Source: Chryseobacterium sp. JUb7 (lineage in GTDB: Bacteria; Bacteroidota; Bacteroidia; Flavobacteriales; Weeksellaceae). From it: a DNA stretch of 53,667 bases. A program made the position numbers and the translations under genes. The stretch is from the NCBI RefSeq assembly GCF_024806495.1, contig NZ_JANUFF010000019.1:1-53667 (forward strand). Reading direction: 5' to 3'. This document shows, piece by piece, positions 26,552 to 34,295 of the stretch (within the stretch, counting starts at the first letter, position 1; each line of letters starts with the position of its first letter). The notes under the pieces are model-generated. The model did not search any database. It had not been told where the DNA came from and saw only the letters and a program-made list of their open reading frames with translations.

Positions 26552-27355
26552 TTAATTTAGGAAAGAAGCATTAAATGACATTGAAATAGGTCGGCATACA
26601 TTTACAGTTCCTGCTGGCGTACCATTATCTAAAGTTCTCCTCATCCTGACATCAAGGGTGTGGGATCCTGCTGAAAGTTCTTTCACGGCGTTTAAAGTAT
26701 ATTGAAGTTGCTGCCCGCCTGTATTCGGACTTGCTGTTGAAAGAGGCTCCTGAGTAATAAGATAGGTATTGGTGGCAACACCATCAATATAGAGCATCGC
26801 TCTGAAATAGCCTGCTCCTGTTCCTGTGGGAGTAGTTCCGACAAAATCTATACCCAGCATAAAGTTAATGAATACCGCTTTATGATCGGTAGGAACATTG
26901 ATGGTTTGTGATGATCCTGAGACTATAACGTCTGCATTGCTGACCACATTAAAATCTGCACCTGTTGTGGAAGCTACTTCTGCAGTTGTCACACTTACTG
27001 CGGTAGGGTTGGGTAGGGTTACAATATTTCCTGAAGCGTCTACTCCAATGGTTTGTCCTGTCGAAATAGGTGTTGCAGAAGTCAAATTGGTTAGTTTAAG
27101 TCCGCTTGTATTGGAGGTTCCCGAATTAATTTCCAGTTTTGCTGTCGGAGTTGTAGTTCCTATTCCTACATTGCCTGCATTTGTAACGACCAAATCATTG
27201 AGTTGCTGAGCGGCAGTCGGTGCACCAGCACTGTTGTTATCTTTAGCTCCGTCCACATGAAATATCCCTTGCGGATTGGATGTGTTTATTCCCACCTGTG
27301 CGAACGAAGCTCCAAAAAAAAGAAGAGCAGACACTACAGTAATTTTGTTTTTCAT
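26552..27355 (-). CDS. secreted fibre-like protein with GIN/GIGT repeats, beta-rich head (paralog 2)
   Basis: A 267-residue protein with signal peptide (VVSALLFFGASFAQ), stalk motifs QVGINTSNPQGIFHVDG and GNVGIGTTTPTAKLEINSG, and a beta-rich head (about 120-267; DHKAVFINFMLGIDF, ELSAGSHTLDVRMRRTLDNG). It is clearly paralogous to the gene at 25760 along its full length and is the first gene of the pair. A TAAATTTG box lies 35 bases upstream. The next gene upstream on the same strand, 880 bases away, is a TPR-AraC membrane regulator; a matching arrangement occurs at 43460-46252, which suggests the regulator controls these genes. Confidence 0.75.
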   Translation of the reverse strand: MKNKITVVSALLFFGASFAQVGINTSNPQGIFHVDGAKDNNSAGAPTAAQQLNDLVVTNAGNVGIGTTTPTAKLEINSGTSNTSGLKLTNLTSATPISTGQTIGVDASGNIVTLPNPTAVSVTTAEVASTTGADFNVVSNADVIVSGSSQTINVPTDHKAVFINFMLGIDFVGTTPTGTGAGYFRAMLYIDGVATNTYLITQEPLSTASPNTGGQQLQYTLNAVKELSAGSHTLDVRMRRTLDNGTPAGTVNVCRPISMSFNASFLN

Positions 27356-27389
27356 TGTTTTAAAATTTTAATATGCTTGACATTGGATG

Positions 27390-27397
27390 CAAATTTA
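27390..27397 (-). promoter_or_regulatory. -7 promoter box of the fibre operon
   Basis: On the minus strand the box reads TAAATTTG inside CTTCCGATAAATTTGCATCC. The promoter of the other regulator-linked fibre gene contains the similar CTTCCATATATTTGCACC (45161-45178). No TTG is visible at -33, as expected for an activator-dependent promoter. Confidence 0.55.
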
Positions 27398-28174
27398 TCG
27401 GAAGACTTGGTTAAAAAAAAGTGATAGGCTATTGTTTTTCGGAAAAAAGAAAATATTTTGTTTTTAAAATATTGATTTACAGTTAAATGTTGTGGTGTTT
27501 AAAATTTGTAATAATTTTTGTCAGAACGGTGGTTTTGTATTTTCTTTGTCCTGTAATTTTTTTATTGGCTTTAATAATGATGATTGTTTAGTGTAAAAAT
27601 TTAATATAAAATAAAAAATGTCATTAAAAAAAACAAAATTAAATGGATGTTTAATAGGTCTATGCTACACCTGCCTTTGAACTTGTATAAGTTTTCCGAA
27701 AAAGATTTAAAACCTATCATGGGTAAAAATATCTGATTGGAAGATCATATTAGCTTAAAGCTGATGTTTGGGTGCCCGACACAATGATATTTATTTATAA
27801 TGGTCGTTAGTTGCTCAGTAAAGAGACTGATATGAAGACTGTCAGGAAAATAAAAATACGGAAGAAAATCTCCCGTATTCAGCTTACCAACCTATTGTTC
27901 CACAGATGATATTTTAAAACATGTGTTTCGTAAATTCTGTCAAGTCTTTACCCATCTTAATGGATCATTGATGTGGTTTATTGCTTTACAAATTTATCCT
28001 GACCAGCTCTTCTCAGAAAGAAAGATGCTTTCCATTTTCGAAAAAGAGAAAGTTTTTATTTTTAAGTTGTTGATTTTTATTACTTTTAATTGTGTTGAAA
28101 ATGGGATGTAAATCTTGAAAAATAATAAAATTCAATTTTTTCGAGTGGTGGATTTGAATAAACGAGATCCTTAC
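27398..28174. other. long intergenic region, no supported gene
   Basis: About 780 AT-rich bases lie between the fibre operon promoter and the terminator of the TPR-AraC gene. Open frames here are short, begin with GTG or lack any recognisable composition (for example 27923-28111). One terminator-like hairpin (27852-27879) points left. The region could hold a decayed gene, a small RNA ending at that hairpin, or distant regulator sites. Confidence 0.5.
27852..27879 (-). terminator. orphan terminator-like hairpin
   Basis: On the minus strand AATACGGGAGA (27869-27879) pairs with TCTTCCGTATT (27855-27865) with one mismatch and a three-base loop, followed by TTTTTATTTT. The gene to its right already has a terminator at 28175-28206, so what it ends is unknown. 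Confidence 0.6.
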
Positions 28175-28206
28175 AAAAAGATCTGCACCAAAAAATGGTA
28201 CAGATC
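28175..28206 (-). terminator. intrinsic terminator of the TPR-AraC gene
   Basis: On the minus strand GATCTGTACC (28197-28206) pairs with GGTGCAGATC (28180-28189; one mismatch) with a seven-base loop, followed by five Ts. It lies 30 bases after the regulator's stop codon. Confidence 0.85.
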
Positions 28207-28235
28207 AATGTAAAAAATTAATAATTGTATCGAAA

Positions 28236-29840
28236 TTACTTTTTATTATTCTTTGCCTCTTCTTGTTCGATAAAAGTAATAAATGTAGAAGGTGAAATTC
28301 CTGTAAGGGATTTAAAAACAGTAGCAAACTTACTGTGGTATGCAAAGCCGCATTCTTCAGCCAAAGCTTTCACCTTATATTTTCGGTATTTTGATGAGGT
28401 ATTCAGTTTGTGGATGATGTAATTGATCCTCAGTTTATTGATATAGCTTTTAAAATCAGCGCCTTTGTGTTTTTTAACAACATAAGAAATATACCGGATA
28501 TTGGTGTTGAATTCCGCAGCCAAAAATGAAAGAGAAATAGAAGGGTTGTTAAACATTTCATCTTTTTCAAAATGATTGAGCTGTTCGAGGATTTTGGCTT
28601 CTGTTTCTTTGCTGATGGCTATGTCCATCTGTTTACTTTCTGTATTTGCCTCTTCTGTAACGGTTTCTTGTTCCACATTTTCGGTTTCTTCCATTTCTGA
28701 GGTGATTATACGGGATTCCAAAACGTATTCTTCCTTTTCTTTATAATGATTAATAATGCTTTTAAATTTTTGGTATTCTTCTTTTTGCCTCTTTCTATTC
28801 ATGATAAAAATGATCATCAGGCTTAAAATTGATAAGGTAGCAATACCGAGAACAATATTTTTTTTACTGTTCCAGTTTGCATAATGATCTTTTTCTATTT
28901 CAATTTTATTGTAGTCTTTATCAACCGTTTTATTATATTTAGTCTCCGTTTTCTTAAATACTTCTACGTATTTTTTTCTATAAATATTGGCTTTTTCGTA
29001 ATCTTTTATATCGTCATAGTAATGTGCAAGTCCATCATATGCTGTTCTTTTTGCTGCCGGGTGATCAGACGTTTCAGCATATTGCAATCCTTTTAGAAGG
29101 TATTTTTCTGCATCAGGATATTGTTTTTGATTAGTTTTTGATATCCCCAGTCCGATAAAGCTTAATGCGCTGCCAATATATCCTTCCGGTAAAATTTCTA
29201 TTGCTTTTAGATGATAGATATCTGAATTTTTGTAATCGTGTAATTCCAGATAATTTTCTCCCAGGAGCTGATAGGTTTTCCCCAGATTAATTTTATCATC
29301 AGGTATTTTTGATAGATAATCGAGAGATTGGTTAAGGTTCTGAATGGCCTGTCTGTAATTTTTTTCTTCCATTTCATAATAGCCCAATTCCTGATAAAAC
29401 AGAGACTTTACCTGTGCTTTTTTTTGTTCATCTGTAATTTTATCGGCCAATTCAAGACCTTCATCTGCATATTTTTTTGCCTTATTATTAAGGCCTATAA
29501 TTCGGTATTCAGAAGTTAACAGACCTCTTATTTTTGCCTTTAAATCTATGTTTTCCGATGTGTCGAGAATGGTTTTTGCTTTTTCTGCAAATTTTATACT
29601 TTCTTCATTTTTATTTTGCTGCAAATACAGGCTGGCTGTCAGCATAAGACCTCTTCCTCTATGCTGAGGAGTTGTTGCAGCAGCAGTCATAGAATCGGCA
29701 ATTTTCAGCGCGCGATTGATATCTTTTCCGGCAACATCTCTCATTGTTTTCATATAAAGCTGCTCAAAAGGGTCATTATTTTTCTGAGCCCATAGTATAG
29801 TAGAATACAGGAAGATGATAATTAGTATATTTTTAGCCAT
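28236..29840 (-). CDS. membrane-spanning TPR-AraC transcriptional regulator (paralog A)
   Basis: The 534-residue protein has a signal peptide (1-19), six or more TPR-like helical repeats (about 25-300; YQLLGENYLELHDYKNSD, AYDGLAHYYDDIKDYEKAN), one TM helix (328-347), a charged linker, and a C-terminal AraC DNA-binding domain (about 420-525; LSFLAAEFNTNIRYISYVV, INKLRINYIIHKL, ALAEECGFAYHSKFATVFK). The layout puts a sensor outside the cytoplasmic membrane and the DNA-binding part inside, a one-protein signalling route. Its best relative in the window is at 43460. Both lie upstream of, and in the same direction as, GIN-type fibre genes, their likely targets. It has its own promoter (29896-29903) and terminator. 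Confidence 0.88.
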   Translation of the reverse strand: MAKNILIIIFLYSTILWAQKNNDPFEQLYMKTMRDVAGKDINRALKIADSMTAAATTPQHRGRGLMLTASLYLQQNKNEESIKFAEKAKTILDTSENIDLKAKIRGLLTSEYRIIGLNNKAKKYADEGLELADKITDEQKKAQVKSLFYQELGYYEMEEKNYRQAIQNLNQSLDYLSKIPDDKINLGKTYQLLGENYLELHDYKNSDIYHLKAIEILPEGYIGSALSFIGLGISKTNQKQYPDAEKYLLKGLQYAETSDHPAAKRTAYDGLAHYYDDIKDYEKANIYRKKYVEVFKKTETKYNKTVDKDYNKIEIEKDHYANWNSKKNIVLGIATLSILSLMIIFIMNRKRQKEEYQKFKSIINHYKEKEEYVLESRIITSEMEETENVEQETVTEEANTESKQMDIAISKETEAKILEQLNHFEKDEMFNNPSISLSFLAAEFNTNIRYISYVVKKHKGADFKSYINKLRINYIIHKLNTSSKYRKYKVKALAEECGFAYHSKFATVFKSLTGISPSTFITFIEQEEAKNNKK

Positions 29841-29895
29841 AGTTTAATTAAATGTTAATTTTTTTCCTGTATAATTCTATTTTGATTAATTTTAA

Positions 29896-29903
29896 CAAAG
29901 ATA
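29896..29903 (-). promoter_or_regulatory. -7 promoter box of TPR-AraC gene A
   Basis: On the minus strand TATCTTTG matches TAnnTTTG exactly and lies 55 bases before the ATG at 29840. Confidence 0.6.
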
Positions 29904-30117
29904 TGTTAAAAAATAAGTATTATGATTAAATTTATTGTTAAATATGGTAGGTGCTGGAAATGAGATTTTTAATTTGTAAAATTTACATACGGCAGATAAA
30001 TTATTTATTGTTTGATTTGGAAATTTCGTCAAAACAGCTACGAACAAACTCAATAAGGCTACCTTTTAATTTTTGTTTCTGAAGATCTTTGCTGTATCAA
30101 TTTTAAATAAGATTAAC

Positions 30118-30924
30118 ATGCAAAAAACAATTTTCATCACAGGAGCTTCATCAGGACTGGGAAAAACTACTGCAAAATTATTTCATTCTAAAGGCTGGAA
30201 AGTCATTGCAACGGTGAGAAACCCTGAAAAAGAGACAGAATTGGATCAATTTGAAAATATAAAGGTTTTTAAGCTTGATGTTTCAAAGAAAGAGGAATTG
30301 GAAAATACGGTTTTTGAAATTCTTAAAAATTATTCTGTGGATGTCGTCCTAAATAACGCAGGATACGGTTTGATCGGACCACTGGAAGCATTTTCAGATG
30401 AACAGATTCAAAGACAGATCGAAACAAACTTAATGGGTGTTATTCGTGTAACAAAAGCGTTTACGCCTTATTTCAGAGCAAAAAATGAAGGTGTTTTCAT
30501 TAACATTACTTCTACATTCGGCTTAATGGGCTTTCCGACTTGTTCGGTTTACAGTGCTACAAAATTTGCCGTCGATGGCTTTTCAGAATGTATGGCTTAT
30601 GAACTTGCTCAGTTTAATGTTAAAGTGAAAGTTGTTGCTCCCGGCGGAATTCAGACTGATTTTGCAGGCCGCTCTCTGGATGGAGCTTTTCATGAATCTT
30701 ATCAAAAATTAATCTCAAAAGTTCAGGAAGGTTACAGTCCGGAGCAGGTTGCAAAATATTCAAAACCTGAAGATATTGCACAGACTATTTTTGAAGCAGC
30801 CACAGACGAAAAAGAGCAGCTTCGATATGTTGCCGGAAAAGATGCTAATGAACTGTACTCTGAAAGAATGAAAAATGGTGTTGAAAATCAGGTGCAGAAA
30901 GTGAGATCTGGATTTGTGTTTTAA
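30118..30924 (+). CDS. short-chain dehydrogenase/reductase (classical SDR)
   Basis: A 268-residue cytoplasmic NAD(P)H-dependent oxidoreductase. The ATG at 30118 (MQKTIFITGASSGLGK) places the cofactor loop TGASSGLG at residues 8-15; an upstream in-frame start would add 15 unsuitable residues. Also present: NNAGYG (NNAG motif), the Ser of NITSTFG, and the catalytic YSATK with Tyr and Lys (about 140-144). The absence of an Asp at the end of beta-2 and the Arg in TVRNPE suggest NADPH use. The substrate is unknown. The gene is followed directly by an inverted-repeat region. Confidence 0.9.
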   Translation: MQKTIFITGASSGLGKTTAKLFHSKGWKVIATVRNPEKETELDQFENIKVFKLDVSKKEELENTVFEILKNYSVDVVLNNAGYGLIGPLEAFSDEQIQRQIETNLMGVIRVTKAFTPYFRAKNEGVFINITSTFGLMGFPTCSVYSATKFAVDGFSECMAYELAQFNVKVKVVAPGGIQTDFAGRSLDGAFHESYQKLISKVQEGYSPEQVAKYSKPEDIAQTIFEAATDEKEQLRYVAGKDANELYSERMKNGVENQVQKVRSGFVF

Positions 30925-31058
30925 GGTTGGAAGAGGGAAGAGGAAGGTTGTGGGCGTGTTTTAATTGGGGTGCCCTTTGATGAATATTTTTAAAAACCTG
31001 ACAGGTCTGAAAAATTAATAGTTATCTTTTAAACTTCCAGCTTCCCTCCTCCAACCTT
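30923..31058. repeat. imperfect inverted repeats flanking the SDR-AraC spacer
   Basis: The left arm (30923-30946, AAGGTTGGAAGAGGG...) begins within the SDR stop codon; the right arm (31034-31058, ...CCCTCCTCCAACCTT) is its reverse complement apart from one substitution and one extra base. Between them lies the small palindrome ACCTGACAGGT at about 31000-31010. The repeats could form a long stem that ends the SDR transcript. There is no gene in the spacer. Confidence 0.65.
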
Positions 31059-31105
31059 CTAACTCAAAAAACTTCTCCTGCCAGACAGTTGTCATAAACC
31101 CACCT

Positions 31106-31113
31106 TATATTTG
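31106..31113 (+). promoter_or_regulatory. -7 promoter box of the AraC/MazG/Tag operon
   Basis: TATATTTG fits TAnnTTTG, and the ATG at 31118 begins 5 bases after it, so the message is probably leaderless. A TTG at 31089-31091 is closer than the usual -33 spacing. Confidence 0.6.
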
Positions 31114-31117
31114 CATT

Positions 31118-32047
31118 ATGAAAATAAAACTTCCGGTACATTTTAGATCTCTGTCGGCATTACATCAGGCGATGGGACTGGAAACTCCGTTACATCCGCT
31201 GATCAGTGTGATAGATTATGGTCATGCGAAATTTGATCCTGAAGATTTTGCAAATGGAATACAGCTGGATTTTTATAAAATTTCATTTAAAACACAATTC
31301 AATGGCAAAATTCGTTACGGACAGGGATATTATGATTTTGAATCTGGCGGAATGTCATTTGTTTCTCCGGGACAGATTTTGAAAATGGATATGGAAGAAT
31401 CCGATTATAGCGGAATGTCTTTACATATTCATCCTGATTTTCTCAGATCTTATGCGGTTATTCAGAAAATAAAAAAATATGGTTTCTTTTCTTACTCGGC
31501 TTCGGAAGCGCTTTATCTTTCAGAAAAAGAGAAGAAAACAATCACCACCGTTTTTGATGCTATTCAGAGCGAGCTTGATGAAAGAATTGATCATTTCAGT
31601 CAGGATGTGATTATTTCTCAAATTGAATTGTTACTGACATACAGCAACCGTTTTTATAACCGGCAGTTTATCACAAGAAAAGCCGTAAACAGTGATATGC
31701 TTTCTAAAATGGAAAATATTCTGAATGATTTTTTTGATAACCAAAAAGGAATAAAAGGACTTCCTACGGTAGAGTATATCGCTTCACAACTGAATCTTAC
31801 TCCAAGATACTTAAGTGATATGCTCCGTCATGATACCGGACAGAATGCCCAGCAACATATTCATGACCGATTGATCGAAAAAGCAAAGCAATATTTATCA
31901 GATGAGCAGTTGTCGGTTTCAGAAACGGCTTATCAACTGGGTTTTGAACATCCTCAGTCATTCAGTAAATTATTTAAAAAGAAAACGGAACTTAGTCCGA
32001 ATCAATATAAAGAATCAATACAAAAAAATATAAATGGATCAAAATAA
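31118..32047 (+). CDS. AraC family transcriptional regulator
   Basis: The 309-residue cytoplasmic protein has an N-terminal cupin-like sensing domain (about 40-130; YGQGYYDFESGGMSFVSPGQ, SGMSLHIHPDFL) and a C-terminal AraC double helix-turn-helix (about 205-300; TVEYIASQLNLTPRYLSDML, LIEKAKQYLSDEQLSVSETA, YQLGFEHPQSFSKLFKKKT, LSPNQYK). The N-terminal pattern is that of Bacteroidetes AraC proteins often found next to redox enzymes, so control of the SDR gene is possible but unproven. It overlaps the MazG-like gene by 14 bases, so the three genes to 32902 are likely one transcript. Confidence 0.92.
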   Translation: MKIKLPVHFRSLSALHQAMGLETPLHPLISVIDYGHAKFDPEDFANGIQLDFYKISFKTQFNGKIRYGQGYYDFESGGMSFVSPGQILKMDMEESDYSGMSLHIHPDFLRSYAVIQKIKKYGFFSYSASEALYLSEKEKKTITTVFDAIQSELDERIDHFSQDVIISQIELLLTYSNRFYNRQFITRKAVNSDMLSKMENILNDFFDNQKGIKGLPTVEYIASQLNLTPRYLSDMLRHDTGQNAQQHIHDRLIEKAKQYLSDEQLSVSETAYQLGFEHPQSFSKLFKKKTELSPNQYKESIQKNINGSK

Positions 32048-32354
32048 TTTTGAGAGCATCATACAACGCTCTCTGGATATCAGAGACAAATATCACCAGC
32101 TGGAAATTCAGCAAAATGGAAATGAGTGGACTGTAGAGCAGGATGCTTTGGCCTTTCTTTCCGATGCAGGATTGGTGGGAAGAGATGTAATGTCACATCA
32201 GAAAACATGGACAAAACCTGATTCTGCAGAAGAACTGGAGCATAAATTAGGGGAAAATATCTGGTGGCTGATTATCCTGGCAGACCGAACCGGAATTGAT
32301 ATCAAGGATGCCCTTGAAAAATTTTTAACTAGAACTGAAAATATACTGAAATGA
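32034..32354 (+). CDS. MazG-like nucleotide pyrophosphohydrolase-type protein
   Basis: The 106-residue all-alpha protein shows the MazG-like pattern: W-TVEQDALAFLSDAGLVGR with acidic metal-binding candidates, ELEHKLGENIWWLIILADRTGIDIKDAL (E-x-x-D-like metal helix), and a C-terminal amphipathic helix. House-cleaning hydrolysis of abnormal NTPs is the family role; the assignment is from fold pattern only. It overlaps the AraC gene by 14 bases and the tag gene by 4 (ATGA), so translation is probably coupled. The link with a DNA repair enzyme fits a genome-cleaning theme. Confidence 0.65.
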   Translation: MDQNNFESIIQRSLDIRDKYHQLEIQQNGNEWTVEQDALAFLSDAGLVGRDVMSHQKTWTKPDSAEELEHKLGENIWWLIILADRTGIDIKDALEKFLTRTENILK

Positions 32355-32902
32355 GTTATTGTCTGGCAATTAACGGAATGCAACCGGAAAGCAGAAGAGA
32401 ACTGCACAAAAAATACCATGATAACCATTATGGTTTCCCTATTCATGATGATAATGAACTGTTCGGAAGATTAATTATGGAGATCAATCAGGCTGGCTTA
32501 AGCTGGGAAACAATTTTGAAAAAAGAGGAAAGTTTCAGGCTGGCTTATGATCATTTTAATATTCAGAAAGTAGCAGCTTATACCGAGGAAGACCGTGAAA
32601 GATTATTAAGTGATCCCGGCATTATCCGAAATAAATTAAAGGTGAATGCTGCTATTGAAAATGCAAAAACAATTGTTGAGCTGCAAAAAGAATTCGGATC
32701 TTTTGAAAAATGGCTGGAGCATCATCATCCTAAAACTCTTCAGGAATGGATGAAATTATTTAAAAAGACCTTCAAATTTACCGGCGGTGAGATTGTCAAT
32801 GAATTTTTAATGAGTATTGGTTATTTGAAAGGGGCTCATTCGGAAAATTGTGCTGTTTACAAAGATATCTTAAAGCAGAAACCCATGTGGAAAAGTGAAT
32901 AA
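32351..32902 (+). CDS. tag: DNA-3-methyladenine glycosylase I
   Basis: The 183-residue base-excision repair enzyme removes 3-methyladenine from DNA. The Tag zinc site is complete: Cys4, His23 (in KYHDNHYGFP), His163 and Cys167 (in AHSENC). Other Tag motifs: LFGRLIMEINQAGLSWETIL (substrate pocket, with Glu), LLSDPGIIRNKLKVNAAIENA, and EFLMSIGYLKGAHSENC. The start ATG overlaps the stop of the MazG-like gene (ATGA). It is the last gene of the AraC-MazG-tag transcript and is followed by a repeat hairpin. Confidence 0.93.
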   Translation: MSYCLAINGMQPESRRELHKKYHDNHYGFPIHDDNELFGRLIMEINQAGLSWETILKKEESFRLAYDHFNIQKVAAYTEEDRERLLSDPGIIRNKLKVNAAIENAKTIVELQKEFGSFEKWLEHHHPKTLQEWMKLFKKTFKFTGGEIVNEFLMSIGYLKGAHSENCAVYKDILKQKPMWKSE

Positions 32903-32909
32903 TATCTGG

Positions 32910-33000
32910 GTGTTTCGACTCCGCTCAGCATGACGTTGTTAAAAAATACGATTAATTAGATAGTAATATTAGAAATGTCATGCTGAGCCTGCCGAAGCAT
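32910..33000. repeat. inverted pair of TGTCATGCTGAG-type repeats after tag
   Basis: The left copy is on the minus strand (32910-32935) and the right copy on the plus strand (32976-33000). They can pair into a long stem with about a 40-base loop. Again they lie between convergent genes with no other terminator in sight, as at 23306-23400. Confidence 0.72.
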
Positions 33001-33014
33001 ATATTGTACTGATT

Positions 33015-33524
33015 CTACTTCAGACTTCTCACCGAAATATCAGGTTTCTCACCTTGCGGAACAATGAAAATCGCATCATCACTTATTGTATCTCCTGCAT
33101 CAAAATAGTAACTTCCAGTGATCGGAATGACGCTGCTGACAAATTTTCCTGATTTATCATAAGCGGAATAGGTGACATTGATGATTTGTGCTTTCATCTT
33201 CAGTTCGATCTTTTTTGAAGTCAGTTTTGCACCGGTTGCATTGATGCAGTCGAGTTCTACCAGTCCGATATTATTGACGATTTGCGGAAAAGAAGAAAGT
33301 CTGATCGTATAAGATTTTTCAGAATTATTTTTTACGGAAGCAGAAACTTTATAGCGGTCAAATGGTTTTCCTCCTGCCTGTACTGTTTCTTTGTTTAAAA
33401 TATTAAATGTAACACTCATTCCGTTGACATCAATGGTTTGCCCGTCTGATATTTTTTGAGCATTGATATAGTTCCCGAAATTGGCAGCTAAGAAGAATAT
33501 AAATAATAGAATTGAGTTTTTCAT
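33015..33524 (-). CDS. secreted protein of unknown function
   Basis: A 169-residue protein with a signal peptide (LLFIFFLAANFGNYINAQ) and an all-beta mature part with regularly spaced hydrophobic strands (QTIDVNGMSVTFNIL, YKVSASVKNNSEKSYTIRL, IINVTYSAYDKSGKFVSS, DAIFIVPQGE), suggesting an immunoglobulin-like sandwich. I do not recognise a family. The single Cys is in LDCINATG. It stands alone. Confidence 0.72.
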   Translation of the reverse strand: MKNSILLFIFFLAANFGNYINAQKISDGQTIDVNGMSVTFNILNKETVQAGGKPFDRYKVSASVKNNSEKSYTIRLSSFPQIVNNIGLVELDCINATGAKLTSKKIELKMKAQIINVTYSAYDKSGKFVSSVIPITGSYYFDAGDTISDDAIFIVPQGEKPDISVRSLK

Positions 33525-33596
33525 AGGATAATATTTGATGGTTATAAGTATTAAATCTACGAAAAATATGACGTCAAATCATTTTATTACTTAAAA

Positions 33597-34064
33597 TTAA
33601 TCCCAAATGAAAGGTCTCTCAATGCCCATTGTTCTGAGATAAGATAAAAACTGTCCTGCATGCACAGATTCGTGATATCCAATTCTTAAAAGATAAGCTC
33701 CGAGTAATTTTTCAGTTCCGTTTCCGGGATGGATAATGATTGTTTCTGAAAGCTCTTTTTCAGAAAATTTTCCGATGCTTGATAAAAAATTTTGCCGGTG
33801 AGGTTCTGCAAATTCAAGTTCATCTTCTACATTGAGAAATAATTTCCCTTCCCAGGGTGTTTTATAATTGCTCATATCTTCCTGATTGATGATCATATTC
33901 CAGCCATAATCGGCCTGCAGAACATGTCTTATCATTTCGATTGCAGTCATGGCATCAGGGTCGGGTTTCCAGTGATAGAATTCTTCGGGAAGTCCTTTCC
34001 AGAGAATAATACTCCGTCTTCGGGTTTCATTGAGATGATGGAGAATCAGATCATTGTGTGTCAT
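33597..34064 (-). CDS. DinB family protein (metal-dependent four-helix bundle)
   Basis: The 155-residue cytoplasmic protein has the DinB/YfiT His triad: His47 (IEMIRHVLQADYGWN), His131 and His135 (YHESVHAGQFLSYL), which binds a divalent metal in this fold. The Trp/Pro pattern WKGLPEEFYHWKPDP near residue 22 is typical of Bacteroidetes DinB proteins. Family members include thiol S-transferases; the substrate here is unknown. Two frameshifted genes follow upstream on the same strand. Confidence 0.85.
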   Translation of the reverse strand: MTHNDLILHHLNETRRRSIILWKGLPEEFYHWKPDPDAMTAIEMIRHVLQADYGWNMIINQEDMSNYKTPWEGKLFLNVEDELEFAEPHRQNFLSSIGKFSEKELSETIIIHPGNGTEKLLGAYLLRIGYHESVHAGQFLSYLRTMGIERPFIWD

Positions 34065-34101
34065 GGTGTTTTTGATTTAAATATTTTTAGAATTATTCCT
34101 G

Positions 34102-34295
34102 TTAGGCAAAAAGAAATCCGAGTATGAAAATGGGTAACCAGAAGATAAAGCTAAATTCGGAGGTTTTATCAGAATCTTAGAAAAATTACCATGAGAAACA
34201 AACGTTCCTATTCCTTTAATAAACATGATTACAGAAACCGGAATCATAACAATTCCTGAAAAGAAAAAGGTTCTGTGGTGTGGTTGGGTTTTCAA
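34102..34295 (-). pseudogene. small membrane protein, probably frameshifted
   Basis: From a TTG (34295) that overlaps the stop of the gene before it, the frame encodes a membrane helix (FFFSGIVMIPVSVIMFIKGI). After about residue 41 the frame becomes polar and ends at 34077. One base shift restores a natural second helix, EFSFIFWLPIFILGFLFA, with a stop at 34102-34104. I therefore read it as a two-helix protein of about 64 residues broken near 34160 by a single-base error or mutation. The family is not recognised. Confidence 0.5.

Noticed and set aside
27923..28111. 62-codon frame in the large gap
   Set aside because: GTG start, no promoter box, no family or signal peptide; composition fits AT-rich noncoding DNA.
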